The position numbers and the translations under genes were made by a program. The notes beneath the pieces are model-generated. The model was not told the origin of the DNA, did no database searches, and saw only the letters and a program-made list of their open reading frames with translations. Below, piece after piece: positions 1 to 8,044 of a DNA stretch of 20,473 nt; the stretch's first letter is position 1, and each line of letters begins with the position of its first letter. Source of the stretch: an uncultured Flavobacteriaceae bacterium (GTDB lineage Bacteria > Bacteroidota > Bacteroidia > Flavobacteriales > Flavobacteriaceae); the NCBI GenBank assembly GCA_938018045.1, contig CALIIP010000239.1:1-20473 (forward strand). The letters are read 5' to 3'.

Positions 1-63
1 ATTTCAACACAACAAGATAGTAATGGCAAAAACTACTTCACAAATATATTTGTAAGAATTTAA
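1..63 (+). CDS. Possible C-terminal tail of an upstream protein (partial)
   Basis: Frame 1 is open from the first base to a TAA at 61-63 and would encode a 20-residue tail ending in NIFVRI. The residue mix (S, D, G, N, then alternating hydrophobics) is plausible for the end of a surface or secreted protein. The other two plus frames stop earlier. The piece is too short to identify, and an open stretch this small could be chance. Confidence 0.25.
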   Translation: MSTQQDSNGKNYFTNIFVRI

Positions 64-185
64 ATCTAATAATCGTCTCCAAAGCGAAAGTAAAACAAGT
101 GCCTTCTTAGGTAAATAAAAACATTATTTCTTTAAAAGTGAATACGGGCCTTAATTAATAAATCCAGTTTATTTATTATAATTAC

Positions 186-265
186 TTCTCGTCTTGAATA
201 ATTACCCTACCAACTAATTTGACTTAATAAATTAAAAAAAACAGGACTAATGGATATTAGTTTAG
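186..265 (+). promoter_or_regulatory. Putative operator and promoter of the OmpA-family gene
   Basis: CGTCT at 190-194 and CAACT at 211-215 form a direct repeat with a 21-bp period, matching the operator in front of four other units in this window. A weak -7 box, TAGTTTAG (consensus TAnnTTTG), lies at 258-265, 68 bp from the first CGTCT. The whole block from about 179 to 290 aligns with the block upstream of the 1501 gene, including TATAATTACT, CCCTACCAACTAA, GACTTAA and the stretch before the ATG. The repeat is seen directly. Its function as a regulator site is inferred. Confidence 0.45.
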
Positions 266-287
266 AAGTATATTTAAAACAATAAAC

Positions 288-1136
288 ATGAAAAAAGTAC
301 TATTCGTAATTTTATTTGCTACAGCGACTATTTTTGCACAAAAACAAAACCTAACAAACACGCCTTTTTCAAAAAAAGTAACAATTACAGGAAGTGTTAG
401 TGATCTTGTCACTAAAGAATTTTTAACCAATGTACAAGTTGTTGCATATATTAAAGATTTTAAAAACGGTAATTCTTCAACCAAAGTAGAAGGAAACAAA
501 ACTTTACAAACCTCTATTATGAACAACGTCAAATTTTATGAAGTTACGTATGCTTTATCTGACGAATTTGGTCAATATAACTTGGAATTAGAGCAACATG
601 TTGAGTATAGACTCGTTGCTTACCTTGATGGTTATAGTGCAGGAGTTACAACATTAAAAATAACTAGTGAAACAAAAAACATCTCGTTTGAGATAGAAAA
701 TCAAGAAGTTATTATTGATGAAGCAAATAGAATGTTATTAAATATTCCAAAGATAACATTTGAAATGAATCAATCAAAACTAACTAAAAAAGCGAAATTT
801 GATTTAAATAAAGTAAGTGAACTACTTGATAAATATAAAGAAATGGAGTTAGAAATTGGTGTTCATTCATCAAGTCTTGGAAGTGATGATTATAATTTAA
901 AATTGTCTAAAAAAAGAGCCTCTGCAATATTGGCCTATTTAAATGGTCGAGACGTTTATAATCTACAACGAGTATCTGTTAATGGTTTTGGAGAAACACA
1001 ATTACTAAACGAGTGTTCAAATGGTGTGAAGTGTAAAACTATTGCTCACCAAAAAAACAAAAGAATCGAATTTGTAGTTACTAAAAACTATGGTTTAGAC
1101 AATATAAGATACGCAAATTATATTGTGCAAGACTAA
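288..1136 (+). CDS. OmpA-family cell-envelope protein with N-terminal CnaB-like domain
   Basis: This 282-residue protein has a signal peptide (residues 1-17, cleavage after TIFAQ or nearby). Residues ~30-137 form a beta-rich region resembling carboxypeptidase-regulatory or CnaB-like domains, as seen in Bacteroidota surface proteins. Residues ~150-265 are an OmpA-like peptidoglycan-binding domain: PKITFEMNQSKL, then YNLKLSKKRASAILAYL, then the closing HQKNKRIEF, which corresponds to the family's NRR-x-EF signature. It should sit in the periplasm, anchored to peptidoglycan. Unlike many Bacteroidota OmpA relatives it has no TPR or PD40 propeller in front. The ATG at 288 gives a clean signal peptide and follows an A-rich leader. 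It is transcribed alone, from a promoter closely related to that of the next gene, so the two surface proteins are probably co-regulated. The domain call is firm, but the precise role is unknown. Confidence 0.85.
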   Translation: MKKVLFVILFATATIFAQKQNLTNTPFSKKVTITGSVSDLVTKEFLTNVQVVAYIKDFKNGNSSTKVEGNKTLQTSIMNNVKFYEVTYALSDEFGQYNLELEQHVEYRLVAYLDGYSAGVTTLKITSETKNISFEIENQEVIIDEANRMLLNIPKITFEMNQSKLTKKAKFDLNKVSELLDKYKEMELEIGVHSSSLGSDDYNLKLSKKRASAILAYLNGRDVYNLQRVSVNGFGETQLLNECSNGVKCKTIAHQKNKRIEFVVTKNYGLDNIRYANYIVQD

Positions 1137-1388
1137 ATGTATATAAACACTCAAATTATATACTAGTAAAAGAAAGGAGTCTATCATAAATTTAATCTAT
1201 TAAACAAGATTTTAAAATATGCAAATGACCATATTGTAAATACATGGTCGATAAAATAGTTTCAAGTCATGATATTTTTCCAACTAGATTTTAAAATTTA
1301 AAAAATTCAGATAATACTAAAAGTTATTTCATAAAATGTTGGTTAAGGGTAATCAAGCTCAGAATCTGTTTTAATTTTTTATAATTAC
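1137..1388 (+). other. AT-rich intergenic region
   Basis: No gene is visible here. There is an imperfect inverted repeat GTATATAA/TTATATAC just after the OmpA-family stop, without a T-tract, so it is a poor terminator candidate. A second pair, GACCAT (1227-1232) and ATGGTC (1244-1249), is separated by 11 bp and could be a small hairpin or a protein site. No match to an RNA family is recognised. The right edge runs into the operator-like repeat at 1389. Confidence 0.4.
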
Positions 1389-1477
1389 TGTTCGTCTACA
1401 GCAATTATCCTCCCATCTAACAACCAATTAGACTTAACGAAATAAAAAACAATTGAGATTAAAGAATATTAATTTTG
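1389..1477 (+). promoter_or_regulatory. Putative operator and promoter of the T9SS-substrate gene
   Basis: TTCGTCTA (CGTCT at 1393-1397) and CATCT at 1414-1418 form a 21-bp-period direct repeat. A perfect -7 box, TAATTTTG, lies at 1470-1477, 77 bp after the first CGTCT. Transcription would begin about 1484, leaving a short leader to the ATG at 1501. This supports 1501 over the in-frame TTG at 1453, which would lie upstream of the -7 box. Sequence similarity to the 186-265 promoter is extensive apart from a 9-bp insertion between the repeat and GACTTAA. Confidence 0.5.
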
Positions 1478-1500
1478 AGGTGTATTTAAACATAAAAAAC

Positions 1501-4101
1501 ATGAAAAAAATTACCCTTATTTTTAAAAAGCAATTTATTAATGCTTTTATTTTATTAATCAGTTTAATTAGTAATGCACAAGACATTCCTTTTAACTGTG
1601 ATTACAGTGCTTATTTATTCCAATTCAATGATGTTTACGCTATAGATTTAGCGTCAGGAAATTCTTTTCAAATAGCAACAGACATAACTCCTGGTAATAT
1701 AAACGCTACAGGTTATAATCCTGCTGATGGATATATTTGGGGGTCATTAAGTACACCAGAAAAAACCATCGTTCGTATTGGTAAAAATTTCAATACAACT
1801 AGTTTTTATATAGATGAGTTGCCAACTAGTGGTAGATACATTGGAGATGTAAGTGCTGATGGAATTTATTATTTAAAAGGTGGAGGAACTACATATTATA
1901 AAATAGATCTTGATCCAAATTCAGCAAATTACACCCAACACCAAGCAACAGAGAATTTATCACAAGGTTTGAGTATTCATGATTGGGCATTTAATGCTGT
2001 TGATGGGAACTTATACACTGTAGAGAAGAATTCTAATGTCCTATATCGTATAAACCCTTCAAATGGAGATGTTGAATCTTTAGGAGAAGTGCCAATTTTG
2101 AGTGGATTAAGTTATACTTATGGTGCTGTTTATTTTGACGCCTCTGGTCGTTTTTATGTATCTGCAAATCAAACAGGAACTGTGTACGTTATTCAGAGTG
2201 TTCAAGATATAGATGTGTCAAATGGAATGGATTCTAATTTATTTGCTTTTGGGCCTTCAAGTTCTAGTAATGATGGAGCAAGATGCCCTACAGCTCCAGT
2301 TCTTCAAGAAATTTGTGATAACGGTATAGATGATGATGGTGATGGGTTAATAGATTGTGAAGACCCTTCTTGTTCAGGTTATGGAGATTGTGCAGTAATT
2401 GACGCTCAAACATCAAGTGCTAATTTTGGTGGTTTAGAAAGTAATAACAGGCTTTCAGATCAAATAAATAAACGCAACTATAAAAGAGCCAAAACTAATT
2501 ATTCGTTTGACAAAACAACAGCAAAAAGAGTCGTAAAACATGAAAAATATTCACAAAGAAATTCGGATTTTGAACTAGAAGATTTTATTCCTCTAAATAT
2601 AATAAATGAAGAATATGCTGTAGAATCTACTCCATTAGATTTGATAGATATTACAAATGCAACAGATGTATATTCAGTAGATTATATAAAAAATGATAAA
2701 TCAATTGCTTCAATATTGGCCTTGAAAACTGAAGATGGAGTTTACGAGCATACAAAGTACATTTGTGATCGCCTTTTAGGTGCTGAACTCATTTCAGTAT
2801 CAACTATAGAAATAAACGAGCAGAGTTTTATTAAATCTATCATTAGAAATACTGATGATAAGGTCGAATTTGTATTAAGTCTTTCAGCGAAGGAGGTTAA
2901 TAATGATGAGAATTTCGCAATTGAAAGTCATTGGAACTTAGATAAATATGAAAGCGATATTACATTTTATAACTTTCAAATTTGGTCAGACTCTCTTGAT
3001 GATTTATTATTATTAGGAGAAGAAGTTTTATATTTATTAGACTCTAAAAGATCATTGACTAGTTATAATAATTCATCTCCACCAACTGTTTTTGTTAGGA
3101 AAGGAAATTATATTAACGGAAAATTAGACTTACAAATTGTCAACACGAATGGTACTGAACAAATTACTATTGATGGTGGTTTAAGAGAAACAGAAACAAG
3201 TGATATTGATTATTTATCTTCTACAATAGACCTAAATGGAGATTATATTACAGATGTAGAATTTGAAACTGGGAATATATTTGATATAGGATTTAGAATA
3301 AGTGATGGATCAGGAACACCTGATGATTTGTTTTTTTCAGATGGACCTTGGGGAATTGATGATTCTTCAGAAACTACAGAAATTCAAGAATATACAATTT
3401 CGACTAACACTGTAAATTTTGATATTGACGATTTCGGAATTGAGAGAAATGTGGCTATAGAAGCTACAACTAACGAATACGTAGCAGTTTACAGAGCATT
3501 AACACCAAGATTTAATCCTGTTAACATGTCGGAATACAGCAACTTTGCATTTAAAGCAAAAGGGACTGGAGAAATGCAAATTAATTTTATTAAAAAAAGT
3601 GTTACTGATTGGGAGCAACAACACAGTGCTACAATACAATTAACAAATGATTTCCAAGATTTTAATATTTCTTTTTCGGACTTTACAAATTTGAGTAATG
3701 ACGAGTTAATTTTAGATGATATTGTGACAATTGTTTTTACGATGGTTTCTGAGGAGGGACTAAATGTTACTAAAGAAATGTATATACAAGATCTGAGGTT
3801 TTCTAATACAACTTCTGCTTTATCTGTAAATACTTTTGATATTGACTCTTCAAAAATATCTGCAGTCCCAAATCCAATGGATTCTAGTACTACGATAAAC
3901 TTTACAGCAAACCAGAATGAAACGATGCAGTTTGTTGTTTATGATCAATTAGGAAAAGTAGTTTATCAAACAACACATAATGCAACAACTGGTAAAAATC
4001 AAATATCTCTAAATAGACAAAATTTAGGCACAGGATTTTATTTTTGTAAGATTAGAAGTTCGCAAAATGTTTATAAAGTTTTAAAACTAATAGTAAAGTA
4101 A
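1501..4101 (+). CDS. Large secreted surface protein with T9SS type A sorting domain
   Basis: The protein has 866 residues counting from the ATG at 1501; an in-frame TTG at 1453 lies upstream of the predicted -7 box and is rejected. Residues 1-27 are a signal peptide ending in SNAQ. Residues ~30-255 resemble a DUF6923-type propeller-like domain (repeated patterns such as GYNPADGYIWG and AFNAVDGNLYTV). Residues 272-291 form a Cys-flanked acidic motif (CDNGIDDDGDG...DC) of the kind found in metal- or calcium-binding surface proteins. Residues ~674-775 look like a beta-sandwich carbohydrate-binding or CIA30-like module (SNFAFKAKG, then a conserved IQDLRF end). Residues ~786-866 are a type IX secretion sorting domain (AVPNPMDSSTTINF, GTGFYFCKI, terminal KVLKLIVK). 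The protein should cross the outer membrane by T9SS and be anchored or released there, and may act in adhesion or matrix. The middle (~300-660) is unrecognised. Confidence 0.8.
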   Translation: MKKITLIFKKQFINAFILLISLISNAQDIPFNCDYSAYLFQFNDVYAIDLASGNSFQIATDITPGNINATGYNPADGYIWGSLSTPEKTIVRIGKNFNTTSFYIDELPTSGRYIGDVSADGIYYLKGGGTTYYKIDLDPNSANYTQHQATENLSQGLSIHDWAFNAVDGNLYTVEKNSNVLYRINPSNGDVESLGEVPILSGLSYTYGAVYFDASGRFYVSANQTGTVYVIQSVQDIDVSNGMDSNLFAFGPSSSSNDGARCPTAPVLQEICDNGIDDDGDGLIDCEDPSCSGYGDCAVIDAQTSSANFGGLESNNRLSDQINKRNYKRAKTNYSFDKTTAKRVVKHEKYSQRNSDFELEDFIPLNIINEEYAVESTPLDLIDITNATDVYSVDYIKNDKSIASILALKTEDGVYEHTKYICDRLLGAELISVSTIEINEQSFIKSIIRNTDDKVEFVLSLSAKEVNNDENFAIESHWNLDKYESDITFYNFQIWSDSLDDLLLLGEEVLYLLDSKRSLTSYNNSSPPTVFVRKGNYINGKLDLQIVNTNGTEQITIDGGLRETETSDIDYLSSTIDLNGDYITDVEFETGNIFDIGFRISDGSGTPDDLFFSDGPWGIDDSSETTEIQEYTISTNTVNFDIDDFGIERNVAIEATTNEYVAVYRALTPRFNPVNMSEYSNFAFKAKGTGEMQINFIKKSVTDWEQQHSATIQLTNDFQDFNISFSDFTNLSNDELILDDIVTIVFTMVSEEGLNVTKEMYIQDLRFSNTTSALSVNTFDIDSSKISAVPNPMDSSTTINFTANQNETMQFVVYDQLGKVVYQTTHNATTGKNQISLNRQNLGTGFYFCKIRSSQNVYKVLKLIVK

Positions 4102-4133
4102 TTATTTCAATCGCCCCCTGTTTAACGATAGAG

Positions 4134-4164
4134 AAAGGTAAAGGATTAATCTTTTACCTTTTTT
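4134..4164 (+). terminator. Rho-independent terminator between convergent genes
   Basis: AAAGGTAAAGGATT and AATCTTTTACCTTT at 4134-4161 are reverse complements apart from one pair that can form G-U in RNA. A run of T follows on the plus strand. It terminates the 1501-4101 gene. The left arm on the opposite strand could also serve the convergent TPR-barrel gene, whose stop codon (4146-4148) lies inside the hairpin, but the T-tract on that side is weak. Confidence 0.75.
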
Positions 4165-6212
4165 AATTTAATAAATATTGGTTTTTTAAATAAATCCCAT
4201 TTCAATCTAAAGCCAACTTCTGTAAATGTAAAACCAGCTGCAGTAGCAGAAGCAATATTACTATGTAAGCCATATATGTTTGCTGTAAATCTATTAGAAA
4301 TATTGTACCCTAATTTCCCTTGAAATCTATATGTGTTTTGTTTCTCTTGGTCTTCAATAAACTGCAAACCAGTTGCAAGGTTAAGATTATAAAACCACTT
4401 CCCATTTTGGTTTTTTACAAGATCTACAAATACTTCAACTACATTAAATTTTTCTGGGCTAAAATAAATAGTAGGTACTTGGTCTTTAAATGTAATGTAT
4501 TGATAGTTTATACCTGTTTTAAATAGAGGCTTATCAAATAGGTTATAGTATAAAGATGTGAATAGTAAATGCTTTTGATTGTTATCATTCTGCCAAGAGT
4601 AATTGTATTGTGTGTACCAACCTAAATTAAAATTCGTATTAACATTATAATTAGTATAAAGGGTGTTTTGTACAATTTCTCTAATTAATAAATCTGCATT
4701 AAAATCTTGCCATTCACGTTTAAAACCAATATCTAAAGTTTGTAGTTTGAAAGGTTTTATATTGAAAACAATATCTGTTAAAAATTGAGTGTAATCTGTT
4801 GTTTTTGCCTTAATATCCGTAACACCAATATTTGTTTTAAGACCTATTTTTGGATGAAATAAATAGGAAAAACCAAACAGTAAATTATTTGCTTTTGCTT
4901 CGTTGTTTGTCGTTGTATTTTTAGAATCTCTATAACTATATACACCATTAACTTGCAGTTTAGTAGATAAAGGTATTGTTACGTTTAAAGAAGACATAAT
5001 TGCTTCGTTATCCCCATTATCAAAACTATATGCCGTTTTTGATTCTATATAAGGAGTAAACTGTTTGTCTAAAATATTTATAAAGTTTACTGCATCTTTT
5101 TGATTTTTAAAGATGGATAATGTTTTATTCGCAGAATTGTAAGCATCATTATATAAACCAGAAGCTTTTTGCGCATTTGCTTTACCTAAGTTACCATCAA
5201 AAGAGGTACTATCGTTTACTAATATTGCATTGTAATCTTTAAGACTCTTTTTAAAATCTCCTTTGTAAGTATTTAAAGTAGCGCGCAACGCTAACACCCA
5301 ATTTGGGTTTGGCTTTTTACTTGTCAAACTGTTGATTAATGTTTCCGCAGTTCTATACTTCTTATTCCAAATTAAAGCTTGTATGTAACGCTCTGTTGTT
5401 TGTTGTGTTAGTGTTTCGTCTGTATTAGTTAAGCTATCAAAAGCTAGTTTACTTGTCTTTAATGCTTCTTTTTCTTTTCCATTTAAATGCGATACTAATG
5501 CTAAACCATTTAAAGCTGTGATTTTATTCTCTGGATTTTCTGCTATAATAATATAGGTGTCTTTTGCTTTATCATATTGATTTGAAATTAAATATAAATT
5601 AGCCAGATTAAGTAAAGTGTCTTTATCATTATTAAACAGAATAAGATTTTCTTTTAAAAGAGCTTCTGCTCCGTTATAATCTTGCGCTTGTTGTTTTTGG
5701 TATGCATAACCTAAATACATATATTTTTTAGAGGTTAATGCATTTGGGTTTCCTGGTAAAACTTCTAAAGCTTTGTTTACATAAAGTAAAGCGTCTTCAT
5801 ATTCTTTTAAATTAGAAAGTGTATTTGCATAACTTAATAAAGCAGGAAAGCTTTTAGGATCTTCATCTATCAAACTTTTAAAATAGGTTTTAGCCTTCAG
5901 GAAATTACTATTCCATAGTAACGACTCACCATAATTAAGTTTGACTTCAAAATCAGAAGGATAATCAGCTAATAAGTTGGTGAAAAGTGTATTGGCTTGT
6001 TTTGGATTTCCGTTTAAACCAATAGCTCGACCATAACACAACCTTGCAGTTTTATTATCAGGATGCTCTTTTAATATTGTTTCAAAGAAAATTTCAGCTT
6101 CTTGATACTCTCCTGTTTCTAGATAAGTAAAGCCTTCTTGCATGTTTTGAGCACTGCTATAGACATTGGTTAACAATAATATAGTAAGTACTAATAAAAA
6201 TTTGAATTTCAT
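4146..6212 (-). CDS. TPR-repeat outer-membrane beta-barrel protein, candidate polysaccharide export porin
   Basis: The 688-residue protein starts with a signal peptide (residues 1-22, ending YSSAQ). Residues ~23-380 are tandem tetratricopeptide repeats, for example YLETGEYQEAEIFFETIL and LKEYEDALLYVNKALEV. Residues ~383-688 are alternating polar and aromatic beta strands (YIESKTAYSFDNG, FGFSYLF, GWYTQYNYSW), giving an outer-membrane barrel of roughly 14-16 strands. Periplasmic TPR plus C-terminal barrel is the architecture of BcsC, PgaA and YaiO-like proteins, where the barrel exports polysaccharide and the TPRs hold periplasmic partners. That role is an inference supported by the adjacent flippase, glycosyltransferases and GH5-like hydrolase. 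It is divergent from the STAS gene across a 153-bp region that contains an operator-like repeat, so that site could also influence this gene. No clear -7 box was found on its own side. It is convergent with the T9SS substrate. Confidence 0.75.
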   Translation of the reverse strand: MKFKFLLVLTILLLTNVYSSAQNMQEGFTYLETGEYQEAEIFFETILKEHPDNKTARLCYGRAIGLNGNPKQANTLFTNLLADYPSDFEVKLNYGESLLWNSNFLKAKTYFKSLIDEDPKSFPALLSYANTLSNLKEYEDALLYVNKALEVLPGNPNALTSKKYMYLGYAYQKQQAQDYNGAEALLKENLILFNNDKDTLLNLANLYLISNQYDKAKDTYIIIAENPENKITALNGLALVSHLNGKEKEALKTSKLAFDSLTNTDETLTQQTTERYIQALIWNKKYRTAETLINSLTSKKPNPNWVLALRATLNTYKGDFKKSLKDYNAILVNDSTSFDGNLGKANAQKASGLYNDAYNSANKTLSIFKNQKDAVNFINILDKQFTPYIESKTAYSFDNGDNEAIMSSLNVTIPLSTKLQVNGVYSYRDSKNTTTNNEAKANNLLFGFSYLFHPKIGLKTNIGVTDIKAKTTDYTQFLTDIVFNIKPFKLQTLDIGFKREWQDFNADLLIREIVQNTLYTNYNVNTNFNLGWYTQYNYSWQNDNNQKHLLFTSLYYNLFDKPLFKTGINYQYITFKDQVPTIYFSPEKFNVVEVFVDLVKNQNGKWFYNLNLATGLQFIEDQEKQNTYRFQGKLGYNISNRFTANIYGLHSNIASATAAGFTFTEVGFRLKWDLFKKPIFIKLKKVKD

Positions 6213-6256
6213 TTTCTGGTTTTAAATCATTTGCAAGTTAAGCATTCAATTTGAAT

Positions 6257-6325
6257 CATTCGTCTATACTAATTGTTCACTCATCGAAATTCAAATGAAC
6301 TTGAGAGATATACACCGCATCTTTG
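6257..6325 (+). promoter_or_regulatory. Putative operator and promoter of the STAS-flippase operon
   Basis: CATTCGTCTA (CGTCT at 6261-6265) is followed 21 bp later by CATCG at 6282-6286. The -7 box, CATCTTTG at 6318-6325 (one mismatch to TAnnTTTG), starts exactly 57 bp after the first CGTCT, the same distance as in the promoters at 7928 and 15153. The predicted start site near 6332 supports the ATG at 6366 as the STAS start codon. The divergent TPR-barrel gene begins 45 bp to the left and may share the site. Confidence 0.55.
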
Positions 6326-6365
6326 TATCAGAAATCAAAACAATATTAATTTAAAAATAATAATT

Positions 6366-6644
6366 ATGGCTTTACAAATTTTAGAAAACAAAGGAACATT
6401 TCATTTAAGAGGAAGAGTAAATACAACAACAACAAGATCATTTATAATTTATTTTGAACATATGATAAATACTATTAATAATGTAAAAGTAGATATTAAT
6501 AAGATCAAAGAAATTGATCAAAGTGGTGTTGAAGCTTTTAAAACTTTAATCGCAATTTCATTAAGAAACAATAAATCTTTTTTAATTGTTGGGAATGGGA
6601 GTCAAGATATTTATGAAGATTGTTCATTCTCTAACGTTGCCTAA
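6366..6644 (+). CDS. STAS-domain protein (anti-sigma-factor-antagonist-like)
   Basis: This 92-residue single-domain protein has the STAS pattern: an N-terminal beta pair (ALQILENKGTFHLRGRV), then VDINKIKEIDQSGVEAFKTLIAI, then SFLIVG. In SpoIIAA-type proteins the phosphorylated Ser lies in a D-S/x-S-G context; here the equivalent is Ser53 in IDQSGVEA, so the phosphoacceptor is retained. STAS proteins of this size normally switch a partner (an anti-sigma kinase or another enzyme) according to Ser phosphorylation. No anti-sigma kinase or sigma factor gene is present in the window. The flippase starts 13 bp downstream and is almost certainly co-transcribed. The in-frame TTG at 6273 is rejected because it lies upstream of the -7 box and has no family similarity. 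The target is unknown, but the context points to control of polysaccharide assembly. Confidence 0.75.
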   Translation: MALQILENKGTFHLRGRVNTTTTRSFIIYFEHMINTINNVKVDINKIKEIDQSGVEAFKTLIAISLRNNKSFLIVGNGSQDIYEDCSFSNVA

Positions 6645-6657
6645 TTTTAAAAACAAG

Positions 6658-7911
6658 ATGCAAACTATCTCATTAAAACGATCTATAAAAATTTCTCCAG
6701 AACAATTGTTTATGTTAAGTGTTCTCCTAGTGAACGGTGGAAATTATTTATACAACCTCATACTTGGAAGGATTTTAGGTCCTGAACAATTTGCAGATGC
6801 AGCAGTATTAATTACTTTTTTATTAGTTCTATCATTTGTAGCGATGACATTTCAATTGGTTACAGCAAAGTTCTCGGTATTATTTGAAGATGACTTATTT
6901 AAAAGCTTTATCTCAAAAGTCTATAAGTATGCATTTGCGGCAGGAATAAGTTTTGGAGCATTGATTGTCATTTTCTCAAAACAACTACAACAATTATTTA
7001 ATACATCGTCGTCTGATATGTTTATTGTTTTTGGAATTGGTGTGCCTTTATACTTTTTAATGAGTGTAAATAGAGGAGTGTTTCAAGGAAAAAAAGAATT
7101 CAAGTTTTTATCTATTACTTATCAGGCTGAAATGTTAAGTAGACTTATTATAACACTAGGCTTACTGTTTTTATTTAATATCCAATCATCACTAGTAATA
7201 GCAATCGGAATTTTAATTTCATTTGGATTTGGTTTAATTCCTTTCAAATTTAAAAACTTGCGTTTTAATACTTCAGTAGTTATTCAAGCAAGTAAAACCA
7301 AACTAGTAAGAAACTTTTTTATAATAACTGCATTTTATGAATTTACACAAATCATAATTAATAATAGTGATATACTTTTAGTAAAGCACTATTTCGAATC
7401 TTACGAAGCAGGATTATACGCTTCATTGGCTTTAATAGGTAGAATAGTATACTTCATCGCTTGGATGTTTGTAATGTTATTATTACCCACAGTAGTTCAA
7501 CTTAAAAAAGAAGGGAAAGCGACTGCGCCGATCTTGTTTAAATATGTTGGTTATATAGCAACAATCGCCTCAATAATTATACTATGTTGCTCATTGTTTC
7601 CTGAAACAGCAATTACACTATTGTTTGGAAAAAGTTATTTGGCTATTGCTCCTTTACTTTGGAAATATGCCTTAGCAACCGGATTATTTGCTGTGTCCAA
7701 TATTTTTGCATATTACTATTTATCATTAGATAGATATGTCCCAGTAATTTTTTCAGGAATTTTCGGAATGCTTCAAATGGGACTTGTCATTTTCTTTCAT
7801 GAAAGTTTGGAACAAGTTGTACATATGCAAATTGTAGCAATGATATTGCTGTTGATTTTTCAAATTATTTATTTCGTAATAGATTCTAAAACCCAACTTT
7901 CAAGAAGTTAA
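6658..7911 (+). CDS. Polysaccharide flippase, Wzx-like (MOP superfamily)
   Basis: The protein has 417 residues from the ATG at 6658 and about 12 hydrophobic segments, starting with LFMLSVLLVNGGNYLYNLIL and ending with IVAMILLLIFQIIYFVI. The N-terminal region (NYLYNLILGRILGPEQFADAAVL) is typical of oligosaccharide flippases, where the loop after the first helix carries G-R-x-L-G-P-E-x-Y/F. Such proteins move undecaprenyl-linked glycan across the inner membrane. Upstream in-frame codons (TTG 6586, ATG 6595, ATG 6613) would overlap the STAS gene and add a charged, non-family extension, so 6658 is preferred; 6613 is not excluded. It follows the STAS gene by 13 bp, so the STAS protein may act on it or share its purpose. 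The substrate cannot be told from the sequence. Confidence 0.8.
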   Translation: MQTISLKRSIKISPEQLFMLSVLLVNGGNYLYNLILGRILGPEQFADAAVLITFLLVLSFVAMTFQLVTAKFSVLFEDDLFKSFISKVYKYAFAAGISFGALIVIFSKQLQQLFNTSSSDMFIVFGIGVPLYFLMSVNRGVFQGKKEFKFLSITYQAEMLSRLIITLGLLFLFNIQSSLVIAIGILISFGFGLIPFKFKNLRFNTSVVIQASKTKLVRNFFIITAFYEFTQIIINNSDILLVKHYFESYEAGLYASLALIGRIVYFIAWMFVMLLLPTVVQLKKEGKATAPILFKYVGYIATIASIIILCCSLFPETAITLLFGKSYLAIAPLLWKYALATGLFAVSNIFAYYYLSLDRYVPVIFSGIFGMLQMGLVIFFHESLEQVVHMQIVAMILLLIFQIIYFVIDSKTQLSRS

Positions 7912-7927
7912 ATCGAATGTTATACTC

Positions 7928-7996
7928 CATTCATCTATAGTAAAAAGCATCCTATCTAAAGTTAATCCAATTCCATTTCATAATACTGCAAATTTG
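7928..7996 (+). promoter_or_regulatory. Putative operator and promoter of the GT4 gene
   Basis: CATTCATCTA (CATCT at 7932-7936) is followed after 21 bp by TATCTAAA at 7953. A -7-like box, CAAATTTG, lies at 7989-7996, starting exactly 57 bp after the first CATCT. There is no TTTG at the -33 position (the sequence there is CCAATTCCATTTC), which fits an activator-dependent promoter. The region is only 133 bp long, so the GT4 gene may also receive read-through from the STAS-flippase unit; no terminator is visible between them. Confidence 0.5.
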
Positions 7997-8044
7997 TACT
8001 GTAATTAAGAAACAAAACAATTTAAACATTAAAAAAATAAACTT

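Noticed and set aside
257..532. Minus-strand 91-codon open frame over the OmpA-family gene
   Set aside because: It overlaps the promoter and signal-peptide region of a clear gene, and its hydrophobic content is an artefact of the antisense of AT-rich codons.
1139..1163. GTATATAA/TTATATAC inverted repeat after the OmpA-family gene as a terminator
   Set aside because: The stem is entirely A-T apart from one pair and has no T-tract, so stability would be low.
1453..1500. TTG start at 1453 extending the T9SS-substrate protein by 16 residues
   Set aside because: It lies upstream of the -7 box at 1470-1477 and would spoil the signal peptide that begins cleanly at the ATG at 1501.
6273..6365. TTG start at 6273 for the STAS protein
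   Set aside because: The segment contains the operator repeat and -7 box. The STAS domain starts directly after the ATG at 6366.
6586..6657. N-terminal extension of the flippase overlapping the STAS gene
   Set aside because: The extension begins with TTG, has no family similarity and overlaps conserved STAS coding sequence. 6658 is the better start, although 6613 is possible.
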